The position numbers and the translations under genes are program-made. Shown here in pieces: positions 15,123-24,068 of a stretch of 44,309 bases of DNA (position 1 is the stretch's first letter; each line of letters starts with the position of its first letter). The DNA comes from Candidatus Paceibacter sp. (GTDB lineage Bacteria > Patescibacteriota > Minisyncoccia > Phycocordibacterales > GCA-2747955): the NCBI GenBank assembly GCA_014237915.1, contig JABACC010000005.1, forward strand, positions 1 to 44,309, read 5' to 3'. Under the pieces are notes generated by a model. The model had not been told where the DNA came from and searched no databases. It worked only from the letters and a program-made list of their open reading frames with translations.

Positions 15123-15881
15123 ATGGATCTTTTAGCTTTATCTTTTTTAGCTGGAGCGCTAACAATTTTAACTCCTTGTGTTTTGCCTGTTTTGCCAATT
15201 GTTATTGGCTCAGGTGCAATTGAAAAATCAAACAAGAAAATTATCGCCATTATTTTATCTTTGTGTATTTCTATAATTTTTATTTCTCTGCTTTTAAAAA
15301 CTGGAGCTGACACTTTAGGCTTTTCTGAAAATTTTTGGAAAAATTTTTCAGCCACAATAATCTTAGTTTTTTCTTTTCACTTTCTTTTTCCTCAAACTTG
15401 GGCAAAAATACTTCACGAAATCAAAAAATTTTTAAAAAAAATAATTCCAACAAACAAAAACCAAAACAAAAAAATAAATATTTTTTCTCTTTCAAAAAAA
15501 AATAATTTATCTTCCCAAATAATTTTAGGTTTATCTTTGGGGCCAATTTTTTCCACCTGCTCGCCAACTTATTTTATAATTTTAGCGACGGTTTTACCTG
15601 AGAGTTTTTATGTTGGTTTTATAAATTTACTAGCTTTTTGTTTAGGGGTTTCTTTGGTTATGTTTTTGGTGGCTTATGCAAGTAAGGGAGTTTTTAGAAA
15701 AATGATTAATCTTTCAAACCCAAACGGATGGTTTAAAAAAATTTTAGGAATTATTTTTGTTTTAGTGGCTATTGGAATTTTTTCTGGATACGACAAAAAA
15801 ATTGAGGCATATTTGGTTGGAAAAGGTTATTTAGGAGCCACCGAATTTGAAATCAAGGTTTTAAAAGACATTGGAATGTAA
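15123..15881 (+). CDS. CcdA/DsbD-type thiol transporter
   Basis: 252 residues, six or more membrane segments. TPCVLPVLPIVIGSG (about 17-31) carries the first membrane Cys and GPIFSTCSPTYFII the second; this Cys pair carries electrons across the membrane from cytoplasmic thioredoxin. It abuts the thioredoxin-like gene, so the two form a reducing relay: TrxB, thioredoxin, CcdA, outside thioredoxin. A lysine-rich loop (about 98-130) splits the two halves. Confidence 0.92.
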   Translation: MDLLALSFLAGALTILTPCVLPVLPIVIGSGAIEKSNKKIIAIILSLCISIIFISLLLKTGADTLGFSENFWKNFSATIILVFSFHFLFPQTWAKILHEIKKFLKKIIPTNKNQNKKINIFSLSKKNNLSSQIILGLSLGPIFSTCSPTYFIILATVLPESFYVGFINLLAFCLGVSLVMFLVAYASKGVFRKMINLSNPNGWFKKILGIIFVLVAIGIFSGYDKKIEAYLVGKGYLGATEFEIKVLKDIGM

Positions 15882-15906
15882 AAAGTTTGAAAAATGAAAA
15901 AAAACG

Positions 15907-15943
15907 AAAGGGTGAAAAATCCCTTCGGGATTTTTCACCCTTT
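15907..15943. terminator. GNA-loop palindrome (TTC), convergent
   Basis: Perfect 17-bp arms (15907-15923, 15927-15943), loop TTC, core AAAGGGTGAAAAATCCC, between the converging ccdA-like and DUF2103-like genes. Confidence 0.85.
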
Positions 15944-15956
15944 CTCCTCTTCCCTC

Positions 15957-16235
15957 CTACTTTTCCAAAATTTCCAAAATCTCTCTTTCTGCTAAATCAA
16001 GTTTTTCAGAAAAAATATAAAAAGTTTGCACAGAAAAATTTCCCACCACTTTTAATTCCAGAGAGGTTTTATTTTTTTTAAGCTTTGCTCTTATTTTTTT
16101 AGAATTTTTATTTTTAACAGAAACTATCGGCCCAAGGGTAATTTTTTTTACCTCTTCTAATTTTGAAATTTTTTTAATAATTTTTTCTGCAGGCTCTATT
16201 AAAGTTGTATGTGATTTTGAAATTTTTTCTTTCAT
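15957..16235 (-). CDS. small DUF2103-like protein
   Basis: 92 residues, soluble and lysine-rich. SHTTLIEPAEKIIKKISKL and KKITLGPIV resemble the start of DUF2103 (a His then a short helix and a V-x-x-I-x-x-G-x-I strand), a family described as possible metal-binding, but the match is by eye and short. A TAAAAT lies 3 nt before the ATG, closer than in other genes, so the start may lie elsewhere. Confidence 0.55.
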   Translation of the reverse strand: MKEKISKSHTTLIEPAEKIIKKISKLEEVKKITLGPIVSVKNKNSKKIRAKLKKNKTSLELKVVGNFSVQTFYIFSEKLDLAEREILEILEK

Positions 16236-16294
16236 AAAATTTTAGTTAAAAAAATCATAACTAATTTTTCTAAAAAAACCTAAAGATAAAATTA

Positions 16295-16303
16295 TGCTAA
16301 AAT
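16295..16303 (+). promoter_or_regulatory. extended -10 of the DUF1643 gene, leaderless spacing
   Basis: TGCTAAAAT; hexamer ends 6 nt before the ATG at 16310. Confidence 0.65.
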
Positions 16304-16309
16304 TAAAAA

Positions 16310-16813
16310 ATGAAAATAATCGTTCCAAAAGAATATAAAAACAAGTGCATTTTTTCTTCCTGCAAAAAATACCGCTACTATTTAGAAAGAAGTTTTAAGG
16401 AAAATCCAAAAAGCTTTTTAGTTTTTATAATGTTAAATCCTTCCACGGCTGACGAAAAAACAAACGATCCCACCGTTTTAAGGTGTCAAAACCACGCATT
16501 AAATAAAAAATTTGATGGTTTTATTGTTTTAAATTTATTTGCTTTTCGAAGTACCGAACCAAAAAATTTAAAAACTACAAAAAATCCAGTTGGTATTTTA
16601 AACGACAAAACAATTTTAAAAACTTTAAAAAATAACAAAAATATAATTTGTGCTTGGGGAAATCACGGCAGTTTTTTAAATCGCTCAGAAGAAATAAAAA
16701 ATATTTTTAAAGAAAAGAAAATAAAAACAAAAGCTTTTGAAATTACAAAACTGGGCGAGCCTAAACATCCTCTCTATATTTCATACGGTAAAAAATTAAT
16801 AAACTTTGTTTAA
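16310..16813 (+). CDS. DUF1643 family protein
   Basis: 167 residues with the DUF1643 signature: VFIMLNPSTADEKTNDPTV, RCQNHALNKKFDGFIVLNLFAFRST, and later IICAWGNHG. The family is widespread, often near mobile DNA or defence genes, and has no assigned function. Here it is alone, between a small protein and ftsZ. Leaderless promoter spacing supports the start. Confidence 0.85.
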   Translation: MKIIVPKEYKNKCIFSSCKKYRYYLERSFKENPKSFLVFIMLNPSTADEKTNDPTVLRCQNHALNKKFDGFIVLNLFAFRSTEPKNLKTTKNPVGILNDKTILKTLKNNKNIICAWGNHGSFLNRSEEIKNIFKEKKIKTKAFEITKLGEPKHPLYISYGKKLINFV

Positions 16814-16875
16814 AGTTTTGTAAAAAAATAAAACTTTGTTATTATTTAAAAATATAGAATTAATTTAAAAACACG

Positions 16876-18108
16876 ATGAAAAATACTAAAAAAAATAAAA
16901 ATGTAAAAAAAACTTTATCAAAAAAAGTTTTAAAAAAACCAATGGTTGTTAAAAGATCTGAAAGCATAAAAATAAATAAAGAAGTTGTAAATCTTCCAAA
17001 AATAAAAGTTGTAGGAATTGGAGGTTCTGGAAAAAACGCCACAAACTACATGATTAAAAAAGACATCAAAGGAATAAAATTTGTTGTTATAAATACAGAT
17101 GCTCAAGATTTAAATCAGTCAAAAGCCACAAAAAAAGTTCATATCGGAAAAAATCTTACAGAAGGAGCTGGAACAGGAATGGATCCAAAAGTTGGAAAAA
17201 AAGCAGCTTTAGAAACAAAAGAAGAAATCGCAAATTCTTTGAAAGATTCTCAAATGGTATTTTTAACAGGTGGAATGGGAGGAGGAACAGGAACAGGAGC
17301 TACTCCGGTTGTTGCGTCAATTGCTAAAGAAATGGGAATTTTAACAATCGCGGTTGTTACAAAACCATTTTCTTTTGAGGGGAAAAAAAGATTAGAGCTT
17401 GCTGAAGAAGGAATTTCAGAACTTTCAAAATATGTTGACTCTTACATAGTTATAGAAAACGACAGAATTTTAGAAGCAGTCGGAGAAGACGCTTCAATGG
17501 ACGAAGCTTTTGCTCTTTCTGATGAAATTTTGCGCCAAGCAGTTGAAGGAATTTCAGACTTAATTACAAAACCAGGAAGAATAAATATAGATTACGCAGA
17601 TATTAAAACTGTTTTAGAAAACTCTGGAATTGCTCTTATTGGAATTGGTTCAGCAAGAGGAAAAAACAGGGCTTCAGCAGCCTCAGAGCTTGCTATAAAC
17701 TCCCCTTTAATAGAAACTTCCACTTCAGGGTCTCAAGCAATTTTATTTTCAATAATTTCATCCGGAGACGATTTAAAAATGTCTGAAATTTCTCAAATTG
17801 CAGAATCAATCACAAAAGAAGCTCATCCTGACGCAATAATCAAGTTTGGAACAGTTAAAAATTCAAAGCTTAGAAAAGGAGAAATAAAAGTTATTGTTGT
17901 GGCTTCTCGTTTTGAAGGAGATTCAAGTGAAGAAAATTTAGAAGGTGAAGCTTTTGGTCTTTCTTTTAAAAAACCAAAAGCTATCAAAAAAAATATTGAA
18001 AATCCCGAAGATGAGGAAATAGTTTTTTTAGAGGAAGACGAAAAAGAAGAAGATGAAAAAGATATTTTTTCTTCTTTCCCAAATTTTTTCAGAAGAAGAA
18101 AAGATTAA
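16876..18108 (+). CDS. ftsZ: cell-division tubulin FtsZ
   Basis: 410 residues. The tubulin signature GGGTGTGATP lies at about 135-144, the T7 loop NIDYADIKTV near 236, and KVVGIGGSGKNATNYM begins the GTPase. Before it is a lysine-rich extension of about 38 residues; after the core is an acidic linker (EDEEIVFLEEDEKEEDEK) and the tail FSSFPNFFRRRKD, a likely binding site for partner proteins. trxB follows by 22 nt, probably in one operon. No ftsA is adjacent. Confidence 0.98.
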   Translation: MKNTKKNKNVKKTLSKKVLKKPMVVKRSESIKINKEVVNLPKIKVVGIGGSGKNATNYMIKKDIKGIKFVVINTDAQDLNQSKATKKVHIGKNLTEGAGTGMDPKVGKKAALETKEEIANSLKDSQMVFLTGGMGGGTGTGATPVVASIAKEMGILTIAVVTKPFSFEGKKRLELAEEGISELSKYVDSYIVIENDRILEAVGEDASMDEAFALSDEILRQAVEGISDLITKPGRINIDYADIKTVLENSGIALIGIGSARGKNRASAASELAINSPLIETSTSGSQAILFSIISSGDDLKMSEISQIAESITKEAHPDAIIKFGTVKNSKLRKGEIKVIVVASRFEGDSSEENLEGEAFGLSFKKPKAIKKNIENPEDEEIVFLEEDEKEEDEKDIFSSFPNFFRRRKD

Positions 18109-18130
18109 AAATTAATTTAAAATTTAAAAT

Positions 18131-19060
18131 ATGTTCGATTTAATAATAATTGGTGGCGGGCCAGCTGGAATTGCAGCAGGAGTTTATGCTGCTCGTAAAA
18201 ATATAAAAACTCTTTTTTTAACAAAAGAAATTGGGGGGCAATCAATCGTTTCTTTGGGAATTGAAAACTGGATAGGTGACGAGGTTGTTTCAGGAATCGA
18301 ACTTGCAAAAAGATTAAAAAATCATATCAAAAAATACGAAAGTGAGGATTTGGTTATAAAAGAAAATGTTTGGGTAGAAAAAATTTCAGGAAACAACGGA
18401 GATTTTTCTGTTAAAACAAAAGCTGGAGAATTTAAATCAAAGAAAATTTTAATAACTTCAGGAAGTAGAAGAAAAAAACTTCCAGCAAAAGGCGCAGATG
18501 TTTTTGAACACAAAGGGCTCACCTACTGCGCTTCTTGCGACGGGCCATTTTTTAAAGATAAAGATGTTGTTGTTGTTGGTGGTGGAAATTCTGGTTTTGA
18601 AACAGCTTCGCAGTTAATGGCTTATTGTAAATCTGTTTTAGTTTTACAAAGAGGAGAAGCTTTCAAGGCTGATCCTACAACAATAGAAAAAGTTTTAGAA
18701 AATGAAAATGTAAGCGCGCTTACAAACGCTCAGGTTACAGAAATCAGAGGCGAAAAATTTGTTGAAGAAATAGATTATATTGTTAATGGAGAAAATGGTG
18801 AAGAAAAAATTACAAAAAAAGTTTCAGGAGTTTTTGTAGAAATTGGCGCTGTTCCCTCTCTTGATTTTTTAGAAGAAAATTTTTTGCAAAAAAATAAATG
18901 GGGAAAAATTGAAATTGATTGTAAAAATCAAAAAACTTCTCTTGCTGGAGTTTGGGCAGCTGGTGATTGCACAGATGTTTTATATCATCAAAACAATATT
19001 GCAATGGGTGATGCAGTTAAAGCGCTTGAAGATATTTATCTTGATTTAAAAATAAAATAA
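18131..19060 (+). CDS. trxB: thioredoxin reductase
   Basis: 309 residues. FAD motif IIGGGPAGIAAGVYAAR, redox pair CASCDGPFF (about 134-137), NADPH motif VVVGGGNSGFETA, and C-terminal GVWAAGDCTD. It reduces thioredoxin with NADPH. The usual HRRD/HRRxxxR phosphate-binding patch is replaced by LQRGEAFKADP, so coenzyme choice (NADPH or another donor) is open. It feeds the thioredoxin/CcdA relay upstream. Confidence 0.95.
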   Translation: MFDLIIIGGGPAGIAAGVYAARKNIKTLFLTKEIGGQSIVSLGIENWIGDEVVSGIELAKRLKNHIKKYESEDLVIKENVWVEKISGNNGDFSVKTKAGEFKSKKILITSGSRRKKLPAKGADVFEHKGLTYCASCDGPFFKDKDVVVVGGGNSGFETASQLMAYCKSVLVLQRGEAFKADPTTIEKVLENENVSALTNAQVTEIRGEKFVEEIDYIVNGENGEEKITKKVSGVFVEIGAVPSLDFLEENFLQKNKWGKIEIDCKNQKTSLAGVWAAGDCTDVLYHQNNIAMGDAVKALEDIYLDLKIK

Positions 19061-19065
19061 AATTT

Positions 19066-20076
19066 TTATAAATTTTTTATTTGTTCAAAAATTTCCTGCT
19101 CTTCGTTTGAGTCTATTTTTAAGAAATTTTCTTTTTTAATGTCTAAAAAATTTAATTGTTTTTTAATATCGTTTAATAAATATTTATTGTTAAAACCTAT
19201 TCCTCCAGAAAAAATAATAAAATCCACTCCTTTAAGCAGATATTCGCAATATAAAATTTCTTTGATTATAGATTTTTGATAAAAAGTATAAGCTGTGTTT
19301 TCTTTAGAATTTTTATTTTTTTTAGCTTTTTCTATAATTTTTTTTGTGTCTAAACTTCCGGTTAACCCTAAAAACCCAGAAGAAAAAGAAAGTTTTTCTG
19401 ATATTTTTTCTTTTGGCAGGTTTAAAACTGCAAAAATATCAGGATCAATACTCCCCGAACGAGTTTTTCCCATAATTCCAGAAAGTGGTGTAAGCCCCAT
19501 CGAATTATAAATTGAAAATCCTCTTGAAACTGCGGTCACGGAAGATCCTCCGCCCAAATGCACGATTATTATTTTTTCTTTATTTAAATTTTTTATTTTA
19601 TTTTTTAAAATAAATTTTTTCAAAACTGAAGAGTTTGAAATTCCGTGAAAGCCGTATCTTCGCAGAGAATTTTTTTCTGCAATTTTTTGATCGATTGGCA
19701 AAATAAAATTTTCTTTTTCAATTTCAGAATGAAAATGCGTGTCAAAAACCGCGTATTTTTTTATTTTTTTTAGAAAAATTTTTTCAATTTGAAAAAATTT
19801 TTCTAAAAAAGCTTGGTTGTGAATTGGAGCGTATGGCAAAAATTTTTTAATTTGATCTAAAACTTTTTTGTCTATTTTTGAAGTTTTAGACAAAACGCCT
19901 CCGTGAACAACACGAAAACCAATTTTTTCAATATTTTTTAAATTTTTCAAAAAATTATTTTCCGCTTTTTTTTCTTTTAAAGAAAAGTTTTTCTCATCTA
20001 AAATTTTCCCGCTTTTTTCAAAAACTTTATATTTTGTGGTAGCAGATCCTGAATTTACAATTAAGATATTTTTCAT
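19066..20076 (-). CDS. ackA: acetate kinase
   Basis: 336 residues against about 400 in most AckA. Seen: NSGSATTKYKVF, FRVVHGG, APIHNQAFLE, FDTHFHSEIE, RRYGFHGISN, IIVHLGGGSSV and TPLSGIMGKTRSGSIDPDI; FSGGIGFNN near the end. The active residues of the acetate/acetyl phosphate site are there; the C-terminal helices are shortened. It makes ATP from acetyl phosphate, the product of the phosphoketolase at 24.6-26.9 kb. TATAAT ends 6 nt before the ATG. Confidence 0.93.
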   Translation of the reverse strand: MKNILIVNSGSATTKYKVFEKSGKILDEKNFSLKEKKAENNFLKNLKNIEKIGFRVVHGGVLSKTSKIDKKVLDQIKKFLPYAPIHNQAFLEKFFQIEKIFLKKIKKYAVFDTHFHSEIEKENFILPIDQKIAEKNSLRRYGFHGISNSSVLKKFILKNKIKNLNKEKIIIVHLGGGSSVTAVSRGFSIYNSMGLTPLSGIMGKTRSGSIDPDIFAVLNLPKEKISEKLSFSSGFLGLTGSLDTKKIIEKAKKNKNSKENTAYTFYQKSIIKEILYCEYLLKGVDFIIFSGGIGFNNKYLLNDIKKQLNFLDIKKENFLKIDSNEEQEIFEQIKNL

Positions 20077-20082
20077 TTTTTT

Positions 20083-20088
20083 ATTATA
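20083..20088 (-). promoter_or_regulatory. -10 of ackA, leaderless spacing
   Basis: TATAAT ending 6 nt before the ackA ATG; the only one of the eleven without the TGN extension. It overlaps the very end of the restriction gene (stop at 20084). Confidence 0.65.
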
Positions 20089-21112
20089 ACTTATTTAAAT
20101 TCCTTAAAGTTTTTAAATTAAAATCTCTTGATGGATAAACACCCTTGATCTTTTTTAAAAAAACTTTTTCATCGTAGACTTCATCAGCCACAAATAAAAA
20201 TACTCCGTGCTTAACTATTGCTTCAGCAATATTTTTTCTTACATCAGTTCCTAATGTTATTTCTATCATAACATCAAGCTTTGACATTTGAGTAGTTTTT
20301 ATAAATTGCTTATATCTTTCCCTCAGTGTTCTTTTTGCTCCTATTCCATAAGTTTTTCCGCTTAACTCGAAGAAGAAATCAAATTCTGTTGAAGTATTAT
20401 TCTTGTCATGCATTTTATGAATATTTTCTGACTTTAATCCTGTTTTAATAAGTGTTGACTTTATTCTATCCTCATAATTACTTCCTGAATCAGATATTAT
20501 TGATTGATTTATACTCTCATTAAACATAAGCATAAAAATTTGATTAGGCTCAACCCCGTATTTCTTCAAACTTAATGCTTGTTTAGAAAGTTCTCTAATA
20601 AATAAATCCGAGGTTTTACTTAAAAAAATAGACTCATTATTTTCTAATTTATTGAAAAACAATAAAGATAATAAGGCGCCATTAACTCTGGTAGAGTATG
20701 GACTATAAGTTGTAATCTTATCGTACTCCAAAGAAAGAGGGTTTAATTTATCAAGTTTTGATATGTCAAATAAATTTTTAGTTTTAGCCTCTTGTAAAAG
20801 CAGATCTTTAATAGAGTACAACTTTAAAGAGAATAAAAATAAATTAAAATCCTTATTGTTATTTATTTCTGAAAAAATTAATAAAATTTTATTTTTTTTA
20901 TCAGATCCATCCTTCAAATTATCTTCTAAAAAATCAGTAATGTTTTTTAGTTTTTCATCAAAATTAACTTTATTGTATAAAGAAATTTTTTCTAAAATAT
21001 TCTTTGTTTGAGTGTCTGTTAATTTAACTTTTACTAAATGTTTTAGAAAAAAATAAAACTTCAAATTTATATTATATTTATTTTTATTGATTTCTAATTT
21101 ATTATTACTCAT
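20084..21112 (-). CDS. type II restriction endonuclease, PD-(D/E)XK-like
   Basis: 342 residues. The C-terminal half holds STEFDFFFELSGKTYGIGAK then RTLRERYKQ, which matches the nuclease pattern of an acidic residue, a strand with the E/D-x-K pair, and the TLRERW-Q segment seen in several type II enzymes. The N-terminal part has no recognised domain. It lies 10 nt after the C5 methyltransferase gene on the same strand, so the two form a restriction-modification pair. The target site cannot be inferred. Confidence 0.8.
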   Translation of the reverse strand: MSNNKLEINKNKYNINLKFYFFLKHLVKVKLTDTQTKNILEKISLYNKVNFDEKLKNITDFLEDNLKDGSDKKNKILLIFSEINNNKDFNLFLFSLKLYSIKDLLLQEAKTKNLFDISKLDKLNPLSLEYDKITTYSPYSTRVNGALLSLLFFNKLENNESIFLSKTSDLFIRELSKQALSLKKYGVEPNQIFMLMFNESINQSIISDSGSNYEDRIKSTLIKTGLKSENIHKMHDKNNTSTEFDFFFELSGKTYGIGAKRTLRERYKQFIKTTQMSKLDVMIEITLGTDVRKNIAEAIVKHGVFLFVADEVYDEKVFLKKIKGVYPSRDFNLKTLRNLNKL

Positions 21113-21122
21113 AAAAATATTT

Positions 21123-22085
21123 CTAATTTAAATTTTTAACAATTTCTTTAGCAGTAGCTCTTACTACCGGAACAGCTACACTATTACCACATTGTTTATA
21201 GCCTTGAGTGTCGCTTACAGGCATAAGATAATCATCAGGGAACCCTTGCAATCTTAAAGCTTCTTTGGGTGTTAATTTTCTTGGATTTTTATTTTTCTGT
21301 TCTATTAAAATTTCAGATCCATCTTTGTAATACCTAGCACTTATTGTGCTCGTATACTCTGATTTTTCATTAAACATTGAGTATCCAAAACCATTTCCTT
21401 TTTCTCTATGTTCTTTTTTTCTTCTTTTGTGTCCTGCCCATAATTTATCAGATAAAGTATACTTATCGCTTAAATTGCCTTTTTCTAAAATATCTCCAAC
21501 TACAACCTTTTTATCTACTTTTTTAGGAAATTTAAAATCTATGTTTTTATTTAAAAAGCCAACGATATATATTCTCTCTCTATTCTGAGGCACTCCAAAA
21601 TCTTTTGCGTTTAAAACTTCCGTAAAAACTTTATAGCCTAAATTTTCTAAAGATTCTCTGACTGCCTTAAAGGTTCTTCCTCCATCATGACCTTTAAAAC
21701 CCTTAACGTTCTCCAAAAGAATTGCCTTAGGTAAGTGTTTTTTTAAAATTCTTTCTATGTCAAAATAAAGTGTTCCCCTTGTATCGTTAAAACCTCCCCT
21801 GAGACCGGCATTAGAAAAAGGTTGGCATGGAAAACCTGCAAGAAGGACGTCAAAGTTTGGTATGTCTTCAGCATTAATTTCTGTAATATCTCCACAGGGT
21901 ATCTCATCAAAATTTTCTTGATAAGTTTCTTGTGCAAATTTATCTATATCTGAGCTAAAAACTGATTGACCTCCGAGTTCTTCAAATGGAATTCTTGTGC
22001 CTCCGATACCACAAAACAAATCTATAAATTTAAATGTTTTTTTATCACTGTTCCAACTTTTTTTATCTTTAAATAATTTACCCAT
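21123..22085 (-). CDS. DNA cytosine-5 methyltransferase
   Basis: 320 residues. FKFIDLFCGIGGTRIPFEELG (motif I), AGFPCQPFSNAG (motif IV with the catalytic Cys, about 86), LLENVKGF (motif VI), PQNRERIYIVGF (motif VIII), and LRLQGFPDDY ... QCGNSVAVPV (motifs IX and X). The target-recognition region (about 210-265) is short. It modifies the site cut by the enzyme encoded next to it. Confidence 0.95.
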   Translation of the reverse strand: MGKLFKDKKSWNSDKKTFKFIDLFCGIGGTRIPFEELGGQSVFSSDIDKFAQETYQENFDEIPCGDITEINAEDIPNFDVLLAGFPCQPFSNAGLRGGFNDTRGTLYFDIERILKKHLPKAILLENVKGFKGHDGGRTFKAVRESLENLGYKVFTEVLNAKDFGVPQNRERIYIVGFLNKNIDFKFPKKVDKKVVVGDILEKGNLSDKYTLSDKLWAGHKRRKKEHREKGNGFGYSMFNEKSEYTSTISARYYKDGSEILIEQKNKNPRKLTPKEALRLQGFPDDYLMPVSDTQGYKQCGNSVAVPVVRATAKEIVKNLN

Positions 22086-22183
22086 TTTTATTTTAATTTT
22101 TACTAAAAATACTAAGCTTTTTTACATTTTATCATAAAAAAGAATTGATGGAAATTTAGGAAACTTTAAATGTTTTTCTAAAT

Positions 22184-22312
22184 CTATTTAAGAAAATTAA
22201 ATTCTATTTTTTTTATATTTGTTCTTCTAGAATTAATCTTGGGAACTTCTTCAGGTTTTTTAATCTCCCACCCATCAGGCACCTTATTCTTTTGTCTAAC
22301 TTTTCTTTTCAT
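22184..22312 (-). CDS. small basic protein overlapping Shedu
   Basis: 42 residues, basic: MKRKVRQKNKVPDGWEIKKP then a lysine-rich end. The ATG lies inside the last codons of the Shedu-type gene, overlapping by 17 nt, which suggests translational coupling. The VPDGWEIKK stretch recalls sequences near specificity subunits of restriction systems, but nothing firm can be said. Short length keeps confidence low. Confidence 0.4.
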   Translation of the reverse strand: MKRKVRQKNKVPDGWEIKKPEEVPKINSRRTNIKKIEFNFLK

Positions 22313-23384
22313 TTTTTTCTAAAATATACTTAGCTCTCTCATAAAGTTCATCAAAAGTAATAATCTCTATATTTCTAGAATCTCTTCTAAATAACTCAAA
22401 TGTGTCATTTTTTGTTTTTCTAATTAATTCATCTTCCTCCTCTAAAAGCTCTTTCTTCTTATTTCCTATTATTAAAATTGCTTTAGGGTCCCTTGTTCTT
22501 TGCTTTATATTTTCTTTTTCCCCCTTTATTTGCCATTCTGCTTTTTGTTCAAGTATTTGAGAAAATGCATCCATTAAATTAGTGCTTAACTTCCAAGCTC
22601 CAGATCTGTTTGTGGAGTTTCCAAATAATTCTGTTTCATGAGTTTTTAGCTCTATTAATAATGTAAAATTATTAATTTCACACAAATAATCTGTTCTTGG
22701 ATTATTGCCCTTACCATCTCCCAATGATTGTTCTCTTTTTATGATATTTAAATATTGATAGTCCAAATTAAAGCCAAAAATCCATTCATTTTTTTTAAAA
22801 AAAACTTGCCATTTACCCTCATTAAAATCTTTATCTTCTAAATTTTTTTTAAATTCTTTAAGCTTCTCTTTTCTATAAGCAATGTTTATAATGTCTTCAT
22901 CTGTTATATGTTCTTTCTCCATTAGGGTTTTAATCAAAATTGGTTTTTCTTTTATTAAGTTTTTTAATTACTCTATATTTTGGTCGTAAATATTAAATTT
23001 ATTAATATTTTCGGAAAATTTAATTAAAGGTATGTTATCTAAAAAATTTTTTAATTTTTTAATTTCTTCCCCAACAAAAGAAAAATATATTTTATGTGGG
23101 CTACCTGTTTTCGAGGTAAATTTTTGTAAAGTTAAACAATATATACCATTAGAATCCTCTAAAGTTTTTGCTAAAACCTCTTGTCTCCCGCCAGAAGTTA
23201 GCCTTAATTGTACTTCATCTTTTTTTTTAAAAAAAGATATATATTTCTCTGAGTCTATAACTTTAGAGACATATCTAATATTATTATGACTGCCATCAGG
23301 ATTTTCACTTGCTATTCTTTTGCTAACATAAATTTTATCAAGATTTTTATTGTCTATATATTTTTTTTCATCTCCATCATTCAT
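22296..23384 (-). pseudogene. sduA: Shedu-type defence nuclease split by in-frame TAA
   Basis: Two stretches in the same frame: 22968-23384 (138 residues, N-terminal domain) and 22296-22967. They are parted only by TAA at 22968-22970; the codons after it (LKNLIKEKPILIKTLMEKEH) continue the sequence without a shift. Read through, it is about 361 residues. The C-terminal part has the DUF4263 pattern: WQVFFKKNEWIFGF, RTDYLCEINNFTLLIELKT (D and E-x-K of a nuclease), and SQILEQK. Shedu is an anti-phage nuclease system. The second stretch could also restart at TTG 22937 (213 residues). Either broken or expressed as two chains. Confidence 0.75.
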
Positions 23385-23393
23385 TTTTTTATT

Positions 23394-23459
23394 TTAATTA
23401 AAATTTTCAATTTCCATTATATTAGTTTTTATTTGATTTTTGAGTTGTTCTGCATTCAT
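23394..23459 (-). CDS. possible 21-residue micro-ORF
   Basis: MNAEQLKNQIKTNIMEIENFN. Its ATG overlaps the TGA of the 24-residue ORF upstream (ATGA), and it ends 9 nt before the Shedu start. It may be a leader peptide or chance. Confidence 0.25.
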   Translation of the reverse strand: MNAEQLKNQIKTNIMEIENFN

Positions 23460-23530
23460 GCTTTTTGAGTGTTGTCTTTTTTCTTACCAAGACCTTTGGG
23501 TTTTGGGGAGCGCAGCGAAGCTGCGCTCAT
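23456..23530 (-). CDS. possible 24-residue micro-ORF
   Basis: It starts inside the palindrome at 23508-23528 and runs through SPKPKGLGKKKDNTQKA to TGA. The basic tail looks protein-like, so it may be the remnant of a longer gene. Low confidence. The rest of 23385-23714 (23531-23714) shows only AT-rich sequence. Confidence 0.25.
   Translation of the reverse strand: MSAASLRSPKPKGLGKKKDNTQKA
23508..23528. repeat. GNA-loop palindrome (GAA) in defence island
   Basis: Perfect 9-bp arms (23508-23516, 23520-23528), loop GAA, core GAGCGCAGC, followed by a T12 run on the plus strand. The run would suit a plus-strand terminator, yet all nearby genes are on the minus strand. Confidence 0.8.
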
Positions 23531-23714
23531 TTTTTTTTTTTAATAATTTGTTAAAACTAATACAAAATTATAGTTTCACTTAAATAAATTTAATATTTAT
23601 CTATAAGAATATCTTACACAAAATTTAAAAAATTCCTAATGTCAAGCTCAAAAAAATATTTAGCTGGAAATTTGGAAGTAGATTTTTAGGTTTTTTATTA
23701 AGTTTTTAAAAAAA

Positions 23715-24035
23715 CTAAAAAGATAATATTTGCTTTCTTATATAAGAAGAAACTGAATCAAATCCCTCCTTTAAGGCTTTTTTCTCAATGTCTCTTTTTG
23801 TTTTTGGTGTTACTCTAAACTGAATAACTTCCGATGTTTTTTTAGAATATTCTTTTTCTGCCAAAATTAAATTTGGTAAATTCAAAATTAAATTAGCAAT
23901 ATCTTCTTTCAAAAAATCTTGAGCTATTTTTGCTCCATCACATTCAACATAAACTAAGTTATTTTTTTTATTTTCCTTTAGGGTGTATTCATATTTTTTT
24001 CCATTAACACTTATTGTATTTTTAATTTTTTTCAT
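23715..24035 (-). CDS. HicB-like antitoxin with ribbon-helix-helix end
   Basis: 106 residues. The C-terminal VIQFRVTPKTKRDIEKKA then EGFDSVSSYIRKQI is a ribbon-helix-helix DNA-binding pattern, as in many HicB and other antitoxins. The N-terminal half (NGKKYEYTLKENKKNNLVYVECDG) resembles the partly degraded RNase-like fold of HicB. It lies 33 nt after the frameshifted hicA. It would bind toxin and repress the operon. Confidence 0.65.
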   Translation of the reverse strand: MKKIKNTISVNGKKYEYTLKENKKNNLVYVECDGAKIAQDFLKEDIANLILNLPNLILAEKEYSKKTSEVIQFRVTPKTKRDIEKKALKEGFDSVSSYIRKQILSF

Positions 24036-24068
24036 ATTATTATTTGTTTTTTGTTTTTTATTTTTTAT

